Positions 1-11,582 of a DNA stretch of 48,317 bases are shown here, piece after piece. How positions within the stretch are numbered: position 1 is the stretch's first letter; each line of letters opens with the position of its first letter. The notes below the pieces were generated by a model. The model saw only the letters and a program-made list of their open reading frames with translations, was not told the origin of the DNA and did no database searches. The DNA comes from Ectocarpus siliculosus (Eukaryota > Sar > Phaeophyceae > Ectocarpales > Ectocarpaceae). The stretch lies in assembly GCA_000310025.1 (NCBI GenBank), contig FN648480.1, positions 52,234 through 100,550 on the forward strand, read 5' to 3'. The position numbers and the translations under genes are program-made.

Positions 1-330
1 TAAAGCAGGGAAAAAGGGGGATTTTTTTTTCGGGGGTAAGGCCCTTGTTTTTTTGGGGTTTTTTTGAATTGGGAATTGGGCCTCTGGTTAAATGGGGGGG
101 TTGGGCCCTTCTGATTTTTTTGGGGGGTTTGGAGTAAAAAGGGGTTTGGGAAGACGCCCCTTTGGTTGGGGGGGTTTTTCCTTTTTTTGGGTTTTTTCCA
201 AACCCCCACGCCCCCGGCGGCCCCTTGGGTGTTCCCCCCCGTGGGAGGCCCGGACCCCAAAGGGGATAAACCCGGGGGAAATTGGGGCTTTTCCCCCCCA
301 AAAAATTCCCCCCCCCCCCCCCCCCCCGGT
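1..330. other. Homopolymer-rich, probably low-quality sequence at the edge
   Basis: The stretch is almost entirely runs of G, T, C and A (T runs, G runs, and a C run of about 18 just before 328). It carries no recognisable coding or repeat structure, and it passes abruptly into ordinary sequence at about 330. This looks like poor base calls or a badly resolved contig end rather than biology. A genuine simple-sequence tract is the alternative. Confidence 0.6.
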
Positions 331-845
331 GTTTACGATCGGGGTTGGGGTTTCGTCGCTTGGCAACGACGTTGTAAAGCAAGCCGATCGCTTCGTGAGC
401 TCGACAACCGGGTTACCGCTTTTCCCTTTCTTATTGGTTTGCGGTAACCATAATGGTGGTCGAGGAGATGCTGTTTTACGTGGTCGAGGACCCTCACTCC
501 GCGCAAAGGGGATGATCGCACTACGTTGTGTCAAAATGGTCAAGCATCCTCGAGGCAGCTATTCAGTGCGTATAACTTTCCGTGGAAGTAAAAGTTCCGG
601 AAACAAAATTTGTCTTTGAAGTTGTCATCCGTACGCAAGGAAGTAAGCACAAGATGCCGAACACCCCTAGCAGGATGCAGCGCACCCTTCATAAGACTGG
701 CCGAATACCTCACGGCACTTCGCGCTTGGTGATGTGAGAGCCTGGTCCGGCGAGAACCCGGGGTGCTCCGTCCCGGCTTTGTAGAGATGCGAGGTCAATG
801 GTCTAACGACTACGGCATGCACGACCAGGAGTACACTGCCCCCCC
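310..845 (+). repeat. LINE-tail dispersed repeat, copy A
   Basis: The segment matches 24440-24990 in the same orientation over about 500 bases. Both start after a C run followed by GGTGTTT, share the tract around ATGCCGAACACCC, and end in a GGTCAATGGTCTAACGACTA block followed by a C-rich tail. The end block also resembles the 3' end of the non-LTR retrotransposon remnant at 36312-37219 (minus). Inference: these are 3' ends of one non-LTR family with a C-rich terminus. No intact open frame remains. Confidence 0.75.
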
Positions 846-849
846 CACG

Positions 850-1466
850 GACCCCGATTTTCGATTAGTAGGCCTATGTGTCTTGAATAATGTTTCACGT
901 GTACCCTTGTGCTATGACTAATTTTCCTGAACCTCGTCGGGCGTCTCGCGGTGTCGATCAGCTATCGGTCGTCTTCTTCGTGGCTTCAAGAATAACGGCG
1001 GTCATCAACCAACCCACCTCAACAGCGATGGGAAGACCTGTTAGTATCCCGTACCCAAGCTTGCGTTCAGCGATCTCGCCACGGATGTGCATACATGTAC
1101 ATAGTACAATCTCTTTGAAGGATTGACACCACATGCGAAAAGTTGGCGTCAACCTTTCATGTTTATGCAAGAGCGAGGCCACAAACATTTTCGTGTCTCC
1201 TTCGAGCCATGGTTCACCTTCCTCGAGGGCTTTCTATTTCAAGGCCAAGAGGAACCTGTGGATACAAACTCGGGCGGGGTTCGGTGCGGGCTGCTTCCCT
1301 GCGCTCGTTATCGCCATAAAGCACCTCACCGTGGTTGCGCGAAGTACCCCTTTCGTCCTAGAGACGCTGCAGGTGAAACGGGGGTCGGTGCGCCTTTCGA
1401 TAGTTTTCGGAAGCTCATGTATGTGGCAAAACCGCAACACCTCGTTGTGTACTGCAGGCCGAACGT
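850..1466. other. Intergenic, nothing recognised
   Basis: I find no open frame with protein-like composition, no RNA gene and no clear repeat between the LINE-tail repeat and the weak membrane-protein candidate. Confidence 0.5.
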
Positions 1467-2228
1467 TCAACACACCACACCAATTCCCGCCGCCCTCCTC
1501 CGTTTTACGCAATAATATCGAGCCTTGTTTGTCGTAACGGTAAAATGTGTACGTTCTTGATCTTGTCCGCTCTGATTTTGACCGGCCACGGTGGTGCGAT
1601 CCTGTTCGCTTCGGTTACCAGCTTGGGCGGAGCTCCAGGGATGGAAGAGGAATTCAGAAGTCGGTAACTCCCGCATTCCATGGAGTCGCCGTATCTCCGA
1701 AGCCACGACGGGCGTAGTTTCAGCCATAGCTTCGGAGGCAGCGTCATCAGCCATGATCGCGAGGATCAAGGTTATGAATCCGAAGAAGGGGAAAGCAAAA
1801 ACGACGGAACCCGTGCAGGCTGAGGAGCAGGGCGAGATACCGAATGGTAGCCACAGGAGTGGTTGTCTTGGGGACGATCCGATCGAAGTCGTCCCGTTCG
1901 TTAAACGAAATTCCGGGTCGCTCGGTGCTGATAGTATCCGCCACCCCCCGCACCATAAGGCAACAAGAGTGATACCGATTAGTGTGCCGGTGACGGCGAT
2001 TTCCGTAAGTAGCTGCCAGACGAGCAGCCAGTAGCATGACCGACGGACGCAATTAGACTGCCGAGTCTTATAGTCTAGAGACAACATCGAAGAGAAAGGT
2101 GAAGGACGATCGATGTACGTTGTGACACTGGGAATCTGGTCGGTAGCCGTAGTGCGCAAGCGGTTGCGACGTCGGGGACGGGGACCCAGTAAGGTGGGAA
2201 CTTGGGATCGCCAACGAAATATGTTCAT
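1467..2228 (-). CDS. Hypothetical two-pass membrane protein (weak candidate)
   Basis: An ATG-initiated frame of 253 codons. Two hydrophobic stretches stand out: about residues 66-97 (including WLLVWQLLTEIAVTGTLIGI) and about residues 126-158 (including VFAFPFFGFITLILAIMADD). The second is followed by an acidic, then polar and basic, tail. That hydropathy is more ordered than most chance frames here, but I recognise no family, and the first 60 residues are basic and low in character. No introns were modelled and neighbouring sequence gives no context. It may be a chance frame in GC-rich DNA or part of a spliced gene. Confidence 0.22.
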   Translation of the reverse strand: MNIFRWRSQVPTLLGPRPRRRNRLRTTATDQIPSVTTYIDRPSPFSSMLSLDYKTRQSNCVRRSCYWLLVWQLLTEIAVTGTLIGITLVALWCGGWRILSAPSDPEFRLTNGTTSIGSSPRQPLLWLPFGISPCSSACTGSVVFAFPFFGFITLILAIMADDAASEAMAETTPVVASEIRRLHGMRELPTSEFLFHPWSSAQAGNRSEQDRTTVAGQNQSGQDQERTHFTVTTNKARYYCVKRRRAAGIGVVC

Positions 2229-2229
2229 T

Positions 2230-2814
2230 AGCGCTGCCTTTTTCTCCCATTGAGTGAGCTACAGTAGAAGGACCGGGGAACGCCTATCCGTACGAGACAC
2301 ATGATCCCAATATCCAGCGCCGTGTCTTGCGTACCCGGACGTGGACATTTGCTGGCTTCCACGACCCTGGGTGGCTCGCGGTAGTATTATTTGCAAGGTA
2401 CGGGCCAGACCAGGATGCACGTGGCGCGAAAAAGACAATCCTGATAAGTAAATGGTCTGGGGTTGAATGTATTCTACGGAGTCCAGGGTCTGTTGTATCA
2501 TCACCTTGATTTGGCTCATGGATGCCGTAAGACTGGTGACTTATAGGACATCGCACCGAACCAACACGAAAGACCTCCTTTTCGTAAAGCCAAACGACAA
2601 GCATCTGGCATGGTCTATAGTTCAAGACCCTCCGAGGAGAGAGAAGCGGTGCATTCGTTCCATGGCTTTCCGTGTGCCACGCGGGCACGGCATCACTTCC
2701 TCCCACCACTACTGTAACCCTGTCGCGTACTCCCAGGAATCCGTGTCCCCACGAACGGTGAAGCCCAACCACTACTTACGCAGCATGCCTTGATACCTCT
2801 TGAAACTGGTGACG
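2230..2814. other. Intergenic, nothing recognised
   Basis: Overlapping open frames occur on both strands, but none has protein-like composition or a known motif. No repeat was recognised before the minisatellite. Confidence 0.45.
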
Positions 2815-3330
2815 TCCCTGTTCGCTTTCGAGCGGCGCTACATATCGTATTCTTGGGAGAGATCATTTGTCCGTGTTCATTTCGACGGGTAAAAGTTTTT
2901 TGGGCAAATTCATTTGTCCTGGTCACTTTCGAGTGGCCCTTTTTTTGTCTCGGGCGAGTTCGTCGTTCTTATTCACTGTCGAGGGGTACTATCTTCATCT
3001 TGGATGAGTCATTTTGTTCTTTGTTCACTTTCGAGAGGTGCTAATGTTATCTTGAGCGGGTTCATCCGTCCGTGTTCGCTCTCGAGCTGCCGAGTCTTGA
3101 CCTTGGGCGAGCTCATTCGTCTGGTTCGCTGTACCATCTTGACCTCGAGCGGGTTCGTGCGTCCTCGTTCACTTCCGAGCGGTAGAGTACTCTTGGGATG
3201 TTCACTCGTTCTTGTTCGCTTTCGAGCGGAACCTCCTTTGATAATTCGTAGGGCGAGTTCACTCATCCTTCTTTCACTCTTGAGCGGTGCTACTAATACC
3301 TTATTAGCAAATTTATTCGGCTTTCGCGCC
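2815..3330. repeat. Degenerate tandem repeat, period about 51 bases
   Basis: The plus strand repeats a pattern like TTCACTTTCGAGCGGTGCT followed by a CTTGGGCGAGTTCATTCGTC-like half, roughly every 45-62 bases, for about ten diverged units. On the minus strand the period is near 17 codons and the units read as variants of LESERGRMNPLKITLAP; 123 codons stay open between 3009 and 3380. It is an old minisatellite, or a relic of a repetitive coding region. Confidence 0.75.
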
Positions 3331-3455
3331 GCGGCTCTGCGAAGAGAAACACTCTTGCATCCAAGCGACGCTCTGAACACGCGCCCTCACGACAGCGCCT
3401 TGGCGTAGAGGGTCTACGTTTTCGTGTGCCGGCTGTGCATACCGAATCCTTTCAC

Positions 3456-3503
<48 letters not shown>

Positions 3504-3600
3504 TCTTCACATTAAACTCGTGTCAGTTGCTAATCCCAAAATTTAGCAAAGACTCGGCCCGTGGTCACAAAAGTGCTAGAGCCATCTTGTGTGTCCCATC
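3456..3600 (-). repeat. (AAC)n-tailed dispersed repeat, copy 1
   Basis: On the plus strand a pure (TTG)n tract occupies 3456-3502. On the minus strand the sequence before the tract contains TGTGACCACGGG and then TTTAATGTGAAGAAAACAAC. The same two landmarks precede the (AAC)n tract at 29485-29549. Sharing the flank as well as the microsatellite suggests a transposon 3' end with a trinucleotide tail. Confidence 0.5.
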
Positions 3601-3770
3601 CGCTCGTTCATTCCTTTTGGCAGTATTGCGCCGTTGGGCTGAAGGTTCTTTTTACTGTGGCGCACGAAACCGTTGAGTATCCTAATCTGCCATCGTGCAC
3701 AGCTCGATCTACAGAGTCTTCAATTTACTCCTTGGTGTCCTGCAATCTCCTCTCTTGCAGCTGCGCAGCG

Positions 3771-4206
3771 TTAACCCTCCTAGTACTGGAAGCCCAAATG
3801 GGGACACTTGGGGGACACAGCACTCAAAGCCAATTTTGCGGCACTGCAGTCGCCTAGGCTCCGCTGTTTGCAACACACGCGAGAACCCTTGATCTATCAT
3901 GCTTGGCTGAGGTGGTGCGCTTTGTGATATGCTGTGTGAGGCCTCTCCCGGGCCTCTGCCTTGCTGTAACACATCTCCCGACCCGTGTGCCCCCTAGGTC
4001 GTAAAACTGTACATCGCCTGGTTCTGGAAAAATTTGCTGACTTGGCTTCAGTATCGCAAGCGTGGTGGGGACATAGGGCAAAGTCACCCGTTGGCTGGCA
4101 AGGAGCTCAGATTCTTCGGAGGGACTGTAACCCCTCGACCAATTACTGACAAACAAAAACTTGCGACATTGTTTATTGCGGAGGGACTGAGTACTAGGAG
4201 GGTTAA
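3771..4206. mobile_element. piggyBac-like MITE, copy A
   Basis: The element is bounded by TTAA at 3771-3774 and 4203-4206. Its ends are CCCTCCTAGTACT and the exact inverse AGTACTAGGAGGG, a 13-base terminal inverted repeat (17 with the TTAA). It is 428 bases long inside the TTAA sites and encodes nothing recognisable. TTAA target duplication with CCC...GGG termini is typical of the piggyBac superfamily, so this is probably a non-autonomous derivative. A diverged second copy lies at 31052-31483. Confidence 0.85.
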
Positions 4207-6580
4207 GAATAGAGCCCAGAGCCAACGACGTGTTGCATTTTCCATCAGTTTGATGCCCACATCTTGGGGTGTCTGGGATATATCACTTCACACTCCCCGT
4301 GACGGCGACACATGTGAAGGGAAATATGAATCGCATCGTGTGAATGGATTATCATCCTCCAATACAAACGTTTGAAGGGCATGACATACTACTTTGTAGC
4401 AACCCCCGTCCTTCACGACACCAATCGGTGCCTCGTGGCCAAAAGGCTCATCGTCAATGCACTCTGGCTGTACTCACACAATTACCGTCGCTCGCAGAAT
4501 TCGTACTACAGTAGTTCCCGACGGCTTTTATCTCTGACGTGATCCGATTCTAGGCCACATAGACACGACTGCGCTGGCCAACCGGTACGCTTTTCGGGCT
4601 GACGAAGGGATCAACCACATTCAACCTGCATGGCTGTTAACAGCCCCCAAGGGATGCGGTGCTTGATCCATCGCAAGACGTGAGTTGCTATCGGTGTTGT
4701 TGAACGTTCAGATTTGGGCAGTTCTAGGGACGCAAATATATAGTTATCCCGCAGTGCGCGTGAGCGAGCAATGAAAACGCCTCGCCTGGATCTCCAAACC
4801 TTGCTGTACCCTAGAACACAACGTTGAGGGGATACGAACAATCTATGCCATACACGGGCGACCGGCTTCACGAAACAAAATTATCACCAGCAAGCCTCGC
4901 GAACGCATTATATCGTTTGCAAGGGAAGGAGCCATCAACTTCCGGCGAAAAAAAGGTACAGAGCGGTTCCCGCATGGTCTGACCTCAACGCCGGGGGGAA
5001 TGGACCACACGTACCAGGAGCGGGTTCGACGGACAAATCCCGGACACCCTCCCGTTCCTTTCCCCGGAACCTCGAATATATTTTATACGGTCCCCCAGAA
5101 GCTCACACCCTCCAGCGGCTCACAATTTACCACGGAGCACCCCCCTAGCTTGCCTATATTTGGGGGCTCCACAAACAGGGCCTACCCGCCTACTGTAGAT
5201 TGACTGAACGCGTGTGTTCCGGGGTGGAACGGAACGGCAAACCATGGCACACGTCGCGTTTCTCTCCGTCATCGCTTTTTTCTCTTAGTCCTCTTGCCCC
5301 CCTTAGAGGCCTTGGTCTTTCTCCTGATTTGACGTTGCCGGCAAAACAAACCATTACACGGAGAGGCATGATTAGTGAAACGTCATGAGCCACGGCGGTT
5401 GCGGTGGGTGCACGAGACGACCCCGCCTGAGACTGCCAGTAGGCAGAGAGCGGAGATCGATGGCTTCGTAAAACAAGACAGTAACCGCGGAAACAATCAT
5501 CCAACAACTATCGTATACGGCCCATATAGCGGGCACAATGAGGGTGACGCATACAACCTCACCGCTCTTGTGTCAGCTTGCAACAAACCTTCGCCGGCTA
5601 TGCAATCACAATCACAACCACCACCGCAGCCACCACACACTTTCCATTTCGTAAGCCCGCTCTGGTCAGCAAACGTACGGGCAACGGAAACTACCATCAC
5701 CGCCGAAAATTATTGTCCGTGGGGGTCCCGGTTTAGGGAACCAACCCCAATGTCACGACGAAATCTGGCCGCTATTCAGGGCGGGTCCCTAAACTGCAAC
5801 ACCAATGTAGCAGTTAGCAGTTATACTACCGGGGTTCGACGGTGCCGCGAGATTCTATGGTCGCCAAACAGGGCATGTCGCTAACCCGAGAGACCCCCAC
5901 TGTATTCGGACGCAACCAATGGCTAAAGTGGAGCCTGGGGGGATATGTGTTTGGCCAGTGACCCCGTCTGGCCGGTTAGGATGTGACATATCCACCCTAA
6001 AAGTTCTCTCGCGCGTAGTACCTCGCGATGAGATGCTGCGTCGTCAACGGACAGAATGCTGTACCCCGCCGTGATCTGCGCTCGATCGCACGATGGCACG
6101 TGGGACAAAGCCACAGCTGCTGCCCAGAGGCGGTACTACTTTCTAGACCCATCAAAACTGCGGACAAAGAGAGCGCCGAGCTCGTCACGAAAATGTCGCC
6201 ACCACCGCAACGACCTCCTCGAGCCCACGACAAGCACCACAAGCATCACCGCTCATGCAAGAGAACGAGAGAGCCAACCAGGTATGCGGTCGAAACAGCG
6301 GGGCCACATCGATCCGAACAAAAGCAGACAAAAAAATACAACCCCATATCTTAGAGCGTGGAACAAACGATGAGTCTCTCCATCACGTTCTGAAAATTTC
6401 ACATTGTGTGCAGAGCGGGCGCAACAGGGAAAAAGCACACCTCGAAAGAGTAGCCTGCAAGTGACTATGGTAACATTTTTCTCAAGAGCAGAAACGACAG
6501 CATAAAACAAACAAACAAAAAAAACGAGAAAAATCCCGAAATCGACCAGCGACCACGACGTTACCACCCAAAACGCAATT
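4207..6580. other. Gene-poor intergenic region
   Basis: I found no gene, RNA gene or dispersed repeat I could support. Open frames of 60-170 codons occur on both strands, but they have no recognisable domain and overlap each other, as expected by chance in sequence near 52% GC. The stretch ends at the stop codon of the FtsY gene on the minus strand. Confidence 0.5.
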
Positions 6581-8398
6581 TCAAGAAGCTCGCGTGTACC
6601 TGGATTTCGACGCCGGCTCGACGTAGCTCTCGAGCTTGGGCGGGACGTACGGCTCCGCAGCCTGTTGGGCCTTTTTCATCCTCTCCAGCATCCGTGCCTG
6701 CATGACAGGGTTAGCCTCGAAGATGGCCTGTAACCGACTGGCGTCCTCCGGCTGTCGTGTCGCGATAAGTGGCAAGTGGCAAGTGGCAAGTGACATGAAG
6801 AATCATGATCGGTATGGGAGCAGGGGGGGGGGGGTGAGGAACGGTAGGAGAAGACGACAGAGAAAATAACAAAGACAAGCGACTTCGTGAATCGTGCTCA
6901 AGACGATCACTTCGTTCAGGACAAAGAAGTACTCCTATTCACACTAAACGGTGTATGAGCGGACTCGTCTCCATTCGTCTGCTCGCTCGCCAACCCCCCG
7001 CAGCGAGCGAAACACAAAACAGGGAGAGAGAGAGCCGACGAGGAGTTGGCCAGGAAGAAAAACTCCTAAAACCGCCAATCTGTACAAACTCGCCAACCAC
7101 CTTCCAGTGTACAATTGGTAACCAACAGCCCATCTTTCGGTACCACAAAATCGGCGAAACAAAAGCTGGGCTTGCTTCCGCTTCTCCCGAAAAAACAACT
7201 GTCGCCGCTATGCTAACTTGCAGCAACCACGAATACCGCCACTGGACCTTCGATGCAGATGGAGCACCACCCCTACTGCTACCGGTCTAGATGCGAAAAA
7301 AGACGGTCTAGATGCGGAAAAACCGTACCGAGTAGCCCAGCAGCGAGTCCACGAACAGCACCGGCTCGAAGTCCCTCAGGTCGTACAGCGACTCCCCGAC
7401 GCCGATGAGCTTGACGGGTACCCCCAGGTCGCTGACGATGCTAACCACGAATCCCCCTCGGGCGGTTCCATCCAGTTTGGTCACCACCAAAGCCGAGATT
7501 CCCACCTGGACGGGCGAAGGGGGGAAAGAAAGACGCAGCGAGGTGCTGTTGTGGTCAAGTAGAGGACAAGCGGGAAATTGGCAATAGGCTACACCACCTC
7601 GATGGGCGAAGGGGGCGAAGAAAGACGCAGTGCGGTGCCGTTGTGGTCAAGTCGGGGACAAGGGGGGACACGGCAGCGGGCTACATCGCCGAATCAACCA
7701 ACGGGTGCAGTAGTATAAGTTCGGCGGAGCCCCCTTAGGTTCGTGGTTGTTCGTCACCGGGCTGGGGGATGAGTGTGGTACAGCGGTAGGAAGGCGAAAT
7801 ATTCACAGGATTTGAGGCCTGATCAACACCAGCTTAAGCATGGAATACCGATCGGCCGCAGCAGCATACACGCGCCAATTGTTGGGAACGCCCTGGTGGT
7901 AATCGGGAAAAAAAAAAATCGTTGTACTGCTGCAGTGCGTTTAGCCCAGGCTTCGTTGGTGCAAGCGCGAACCGTGTCATGAGAAAAACATTGTTGATCG
8001 TTCCAAGCGTTGTATTCTTATGATTTTATGTACCTTTCCTCGTGCAATCTTTGCCGCAGTACAACAAAACGAACGCTTCGTACTTTTCTCGAGGCTCACC
8101 GCTGCTGTAGTCCTCTCGGTTGGAAATTGTTGACGTTGATGTGGTATTGTCCCGTGATATCAAAACTGGTGGGTTTTGTCCCGTCAAATCAAAACTGGCC
8201 GAGGTTGCACTACTGCCGTAGCTCACCTCTTGCTTCCACGTCCTGGCCTGATCCACAGCGTTCCTACCCACGGAGGCGTCTACCACCAGCAGGGTGTCGT
8301 GCGGGGCCCTAGAAACGGACACAAACACAATACCAGGTATTTGAATTAAAAAACAACACTAAATCAGCACAGAAAACACTAGGTTTCATGGGAACCGA

Positions 8399-8430
<32 letters not shown>

Positions 8431-9032
8431 CAGTAGATATAATGCTTGCGACATCTCACCCCGGGATCCTGTCTGAGAGCGCCTTCTTCATGTCCTTGAG
8501 CTCCTCGTTCAAGCTGTAGTTGTTCGACAATCGCCTGTTGCGTACGACACACACGTCACGTGCATCAGCACACGGAAGTAATTAGCAACGACAGGGTATC
8601 ACGACGGTGTCACGGCTCAAGACGTTCTCGTAGCGGTCGCGCCCTACACGTTGAAATCGCCATGAAGCTTGTACAACGAACGATTGACCGCCTCCTGCAA
8701 ATATCTTGCAAGTAGGTTGGTTGCTGCTGGTTAGCCCCAACGTTGTATCGCTTCCGTAAAGGATTCAGAAAAAAACGTCAGCGGCAGCAAAAAATTCGAC
8801 AACTTCGTCTCCCTTGGGAGTTTCACCCCTGTGCGCACCGACAAGCCGAGATGTCTAGCAGAAGATCGACAACCAGCCTTTAGTCGGCATGAGAAAGCGG
8901 GTGGAATCGAGCACACGCGGGATGTCATGGCCGCTATCGCCCCATCCCGTGCAATTCTGTTCGGTCCGTTCTTGGGAAACCGTAGATTATGAGGTATGTT
9001 CAACCAAAATACTTTTCAGCTCCCCGCTACTG

Positions 9033-9068
<36 letters not shown>

Positions 9069-11521
9069 ACAAGAATCAACCCCTCTCCCTGCTGCTTTCA
9101 CTTAAGACCATGGCAACCATATCTCCGACACGGTTGTTCTCGCGGGCCGACTTCGCCGCCACCAAACATTTCTCTCAATTTCTGGCGACACGAAGCCGGC
9201 AGCAGGGTACCCCAAGTACCCGTGTGTGGTCCAGCCGTCAACAAAAAGCACGCCCTATTCTGATTTCGACCCGTTATTTCGGAAACAAGGACGCCGCGCC
9301 TCCGTCCTGCATCACCGTCTCTTCACGGCGAGGAACCCTGGATAGGAGGCAATGCCGGAAGGGCTGTATCAATGGCAGAGCTACTGGGCAATCAAAGGGG
9401 GAGGGCGATAAGTTATTGGCGCACGCCTGTGTAAACCAAACAAATCACCCTGTTGTCGCCATTGTTGCGCATCTCGCTTGGTGCTTAGCGGCCGCTCTGC
9501 AAGCACCAGAAAGCGTGCCCCGTTTCCTCCACGATACACGATACACAAGAAATAATGAACAGAGGGCACGAAAAAAACATGGAAACAACCAAAACAGCTG
9601 CCTGGGCACGGAAAGGTCAGCAGCCGACTCCGAAAAATAATCTACAGACGATGAGGACGTCTTAGCCCTCTGACAACAATGACACAAAAAAAAAAAAAAA
9701 ACGCTGAAGAAAAAAACACTAGATGCGGGCAGCATGGAGAAGAAAAGCAACGCGTTCGAAACAGAACCTACCCACTGGTGTCGACGATGAGGACGTCGTA
9801 GCCCTCGGACACCGCCTTCTCCGCCGCCCTCGCCACCACGGACGGAGGCCGTTCGTCCTTGTCGAGAGGCACCACGATGTCCGCCCCCGACCGCTCTGCC
9901 CACTCGTTCAGCTGCTCCACCGCCGCTGCCCTGTTAGTTATAATGTGTTTGCGGTTTGGTAGCCCCGGAAACTCCCGCCAACATAAAAGTTGTTCCACTT
10001 CAGTCAAAGTCTAAGATAATTGGTGAAGTAAATCTCCGACTCTCTTGCAAGACTAGTAAGACGCGCCCCGAAGGGTACGCCTCGTCAGCCGAAACCTGGA
10101 ATCGAGCATACGACAGCCAGAAGAAAAAAAAACACACACACATACACATACAACCGCTCCAGTGCCGCAGCGTTTCTAGACTCGACGCGAGGACAGCCAA
10201 AAACAACACAGTACTGCCGCTCCCAGAGTCGCAGCGAGCTTAACCTTCCCCTCTCCCGATCGCACTTGAAGGTGTCCGCGGCCGCGATGAGTACCCTAAG
10301 CCTCAATCCTCAACCCTAACCGTAAAACATCACCACCGCTCCAACGCGGGAGTCGTTCTGGTCTCGAGTTTGACTCAGCAACAGCCAAAAAACAAATCAA
10401 TACCACCACCGCTCCCGGTGCAACGATCATAACCCCAAACCAACACTACCACTTCCGGCGCGGGAGCCTTTCCGGTCTCCATTTGAGTCAACGACAGCCA
10501 AAAAACAAAACTATACTACCGCTCCTGGCGTCGCAGCGACCTTAACATTCCCTTCCACTGATCGCACCTGAACGTGTCCGCGGCCGCAAGAAGCACCTTC
10601 TGGCCCCCGTCCTCTCGCAGTCGCGAGGCCACCTTGCCCACCGTGGTGGTCTTTCCCATCCCGTTGGCCCCCATGAAGAACAGCACCGACGGGACCCCCA
10701 AAGACGGGTCGGCGAAGGTAATGGCCGCAGTGTCGCCTCCGCCCTCGGCGGAAGGCATGGTGCCGCCGTTGAGCACCTGGGTAGCAGCAGCAAGCGACAT
10801 GAAAAATGTGGCGCGTTCTTCGTGGTTTGTCGCACTTACAATGCCCCCTACAAGGCCGCTGAGTCTGCGCTTAGGCATGGCATGTTGAGACTGCTGTGCA
10901 AGACAGTGCTGCTGTGGCTGGACCAAGAAAACTAGTCCAGAATGGCTTCGCATTTTTTCTACATGAGCAGATAAAAGCAGAAAGATGGGTTGGGTACGAA
11001 CTTTGCAATACCTGCCAGCTATTTTCTCTCGATTCCGCGCGGCGCAATGCATCGGGCGCCTTCAGCGGAAAGTTCGCAGCGTGCAAAAATGACTAAAGCG
11101 GTTGGGGACCGAAAAAAAAGTACCAGGGAAAAAATGGAACGTTCTTCTCGCGAAACACACAAAGATAGTTGACGAAACGAACACACAACTTCATCGACGT
11201 TAGGCTTGTTGAGGTACTGGTAGAGACGACGGCATCATCACCAGCTCAGAAGCAGCAGCATGAACAACAGCAGGACCAACGCGTGGGAGTATCTATGCAT
11301 ACATGTGCAGCAGCAGACCTGGATCAGGGTTGCCCGTAGCACGGACTTGATGTCATCGGGCTCCAAGCGTCGGTCCTCGGCCTTGGCCGTGTTCCTGAGG
11401 TCCTCGATGATCTGGAAAGAGGTCGTAGCTCCTAGATCAGCTTGCAACAACGCCTTCAGAAGAGCACCCAGAGAGAGGAGAGACAGACAGACAGACAGAC
11501 AGACAGAGGGAGAGGGAGAGC

Positions 11522-11582
<61 letters not shown>

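Noticed and set aside
5830-5850. tRNA-like GGTTCGA box
   Set aside because: No matching A box, anticodon arm or acceptor stem could be folded around it; the same holds near 5018.
8399-8430. Third (AAC)n tract as another copy of the AAC-tailed element
   Set aside because: Its flank lacks the TGTGACCACGGG and AATGTGAAGA landmarks shared by the other two.
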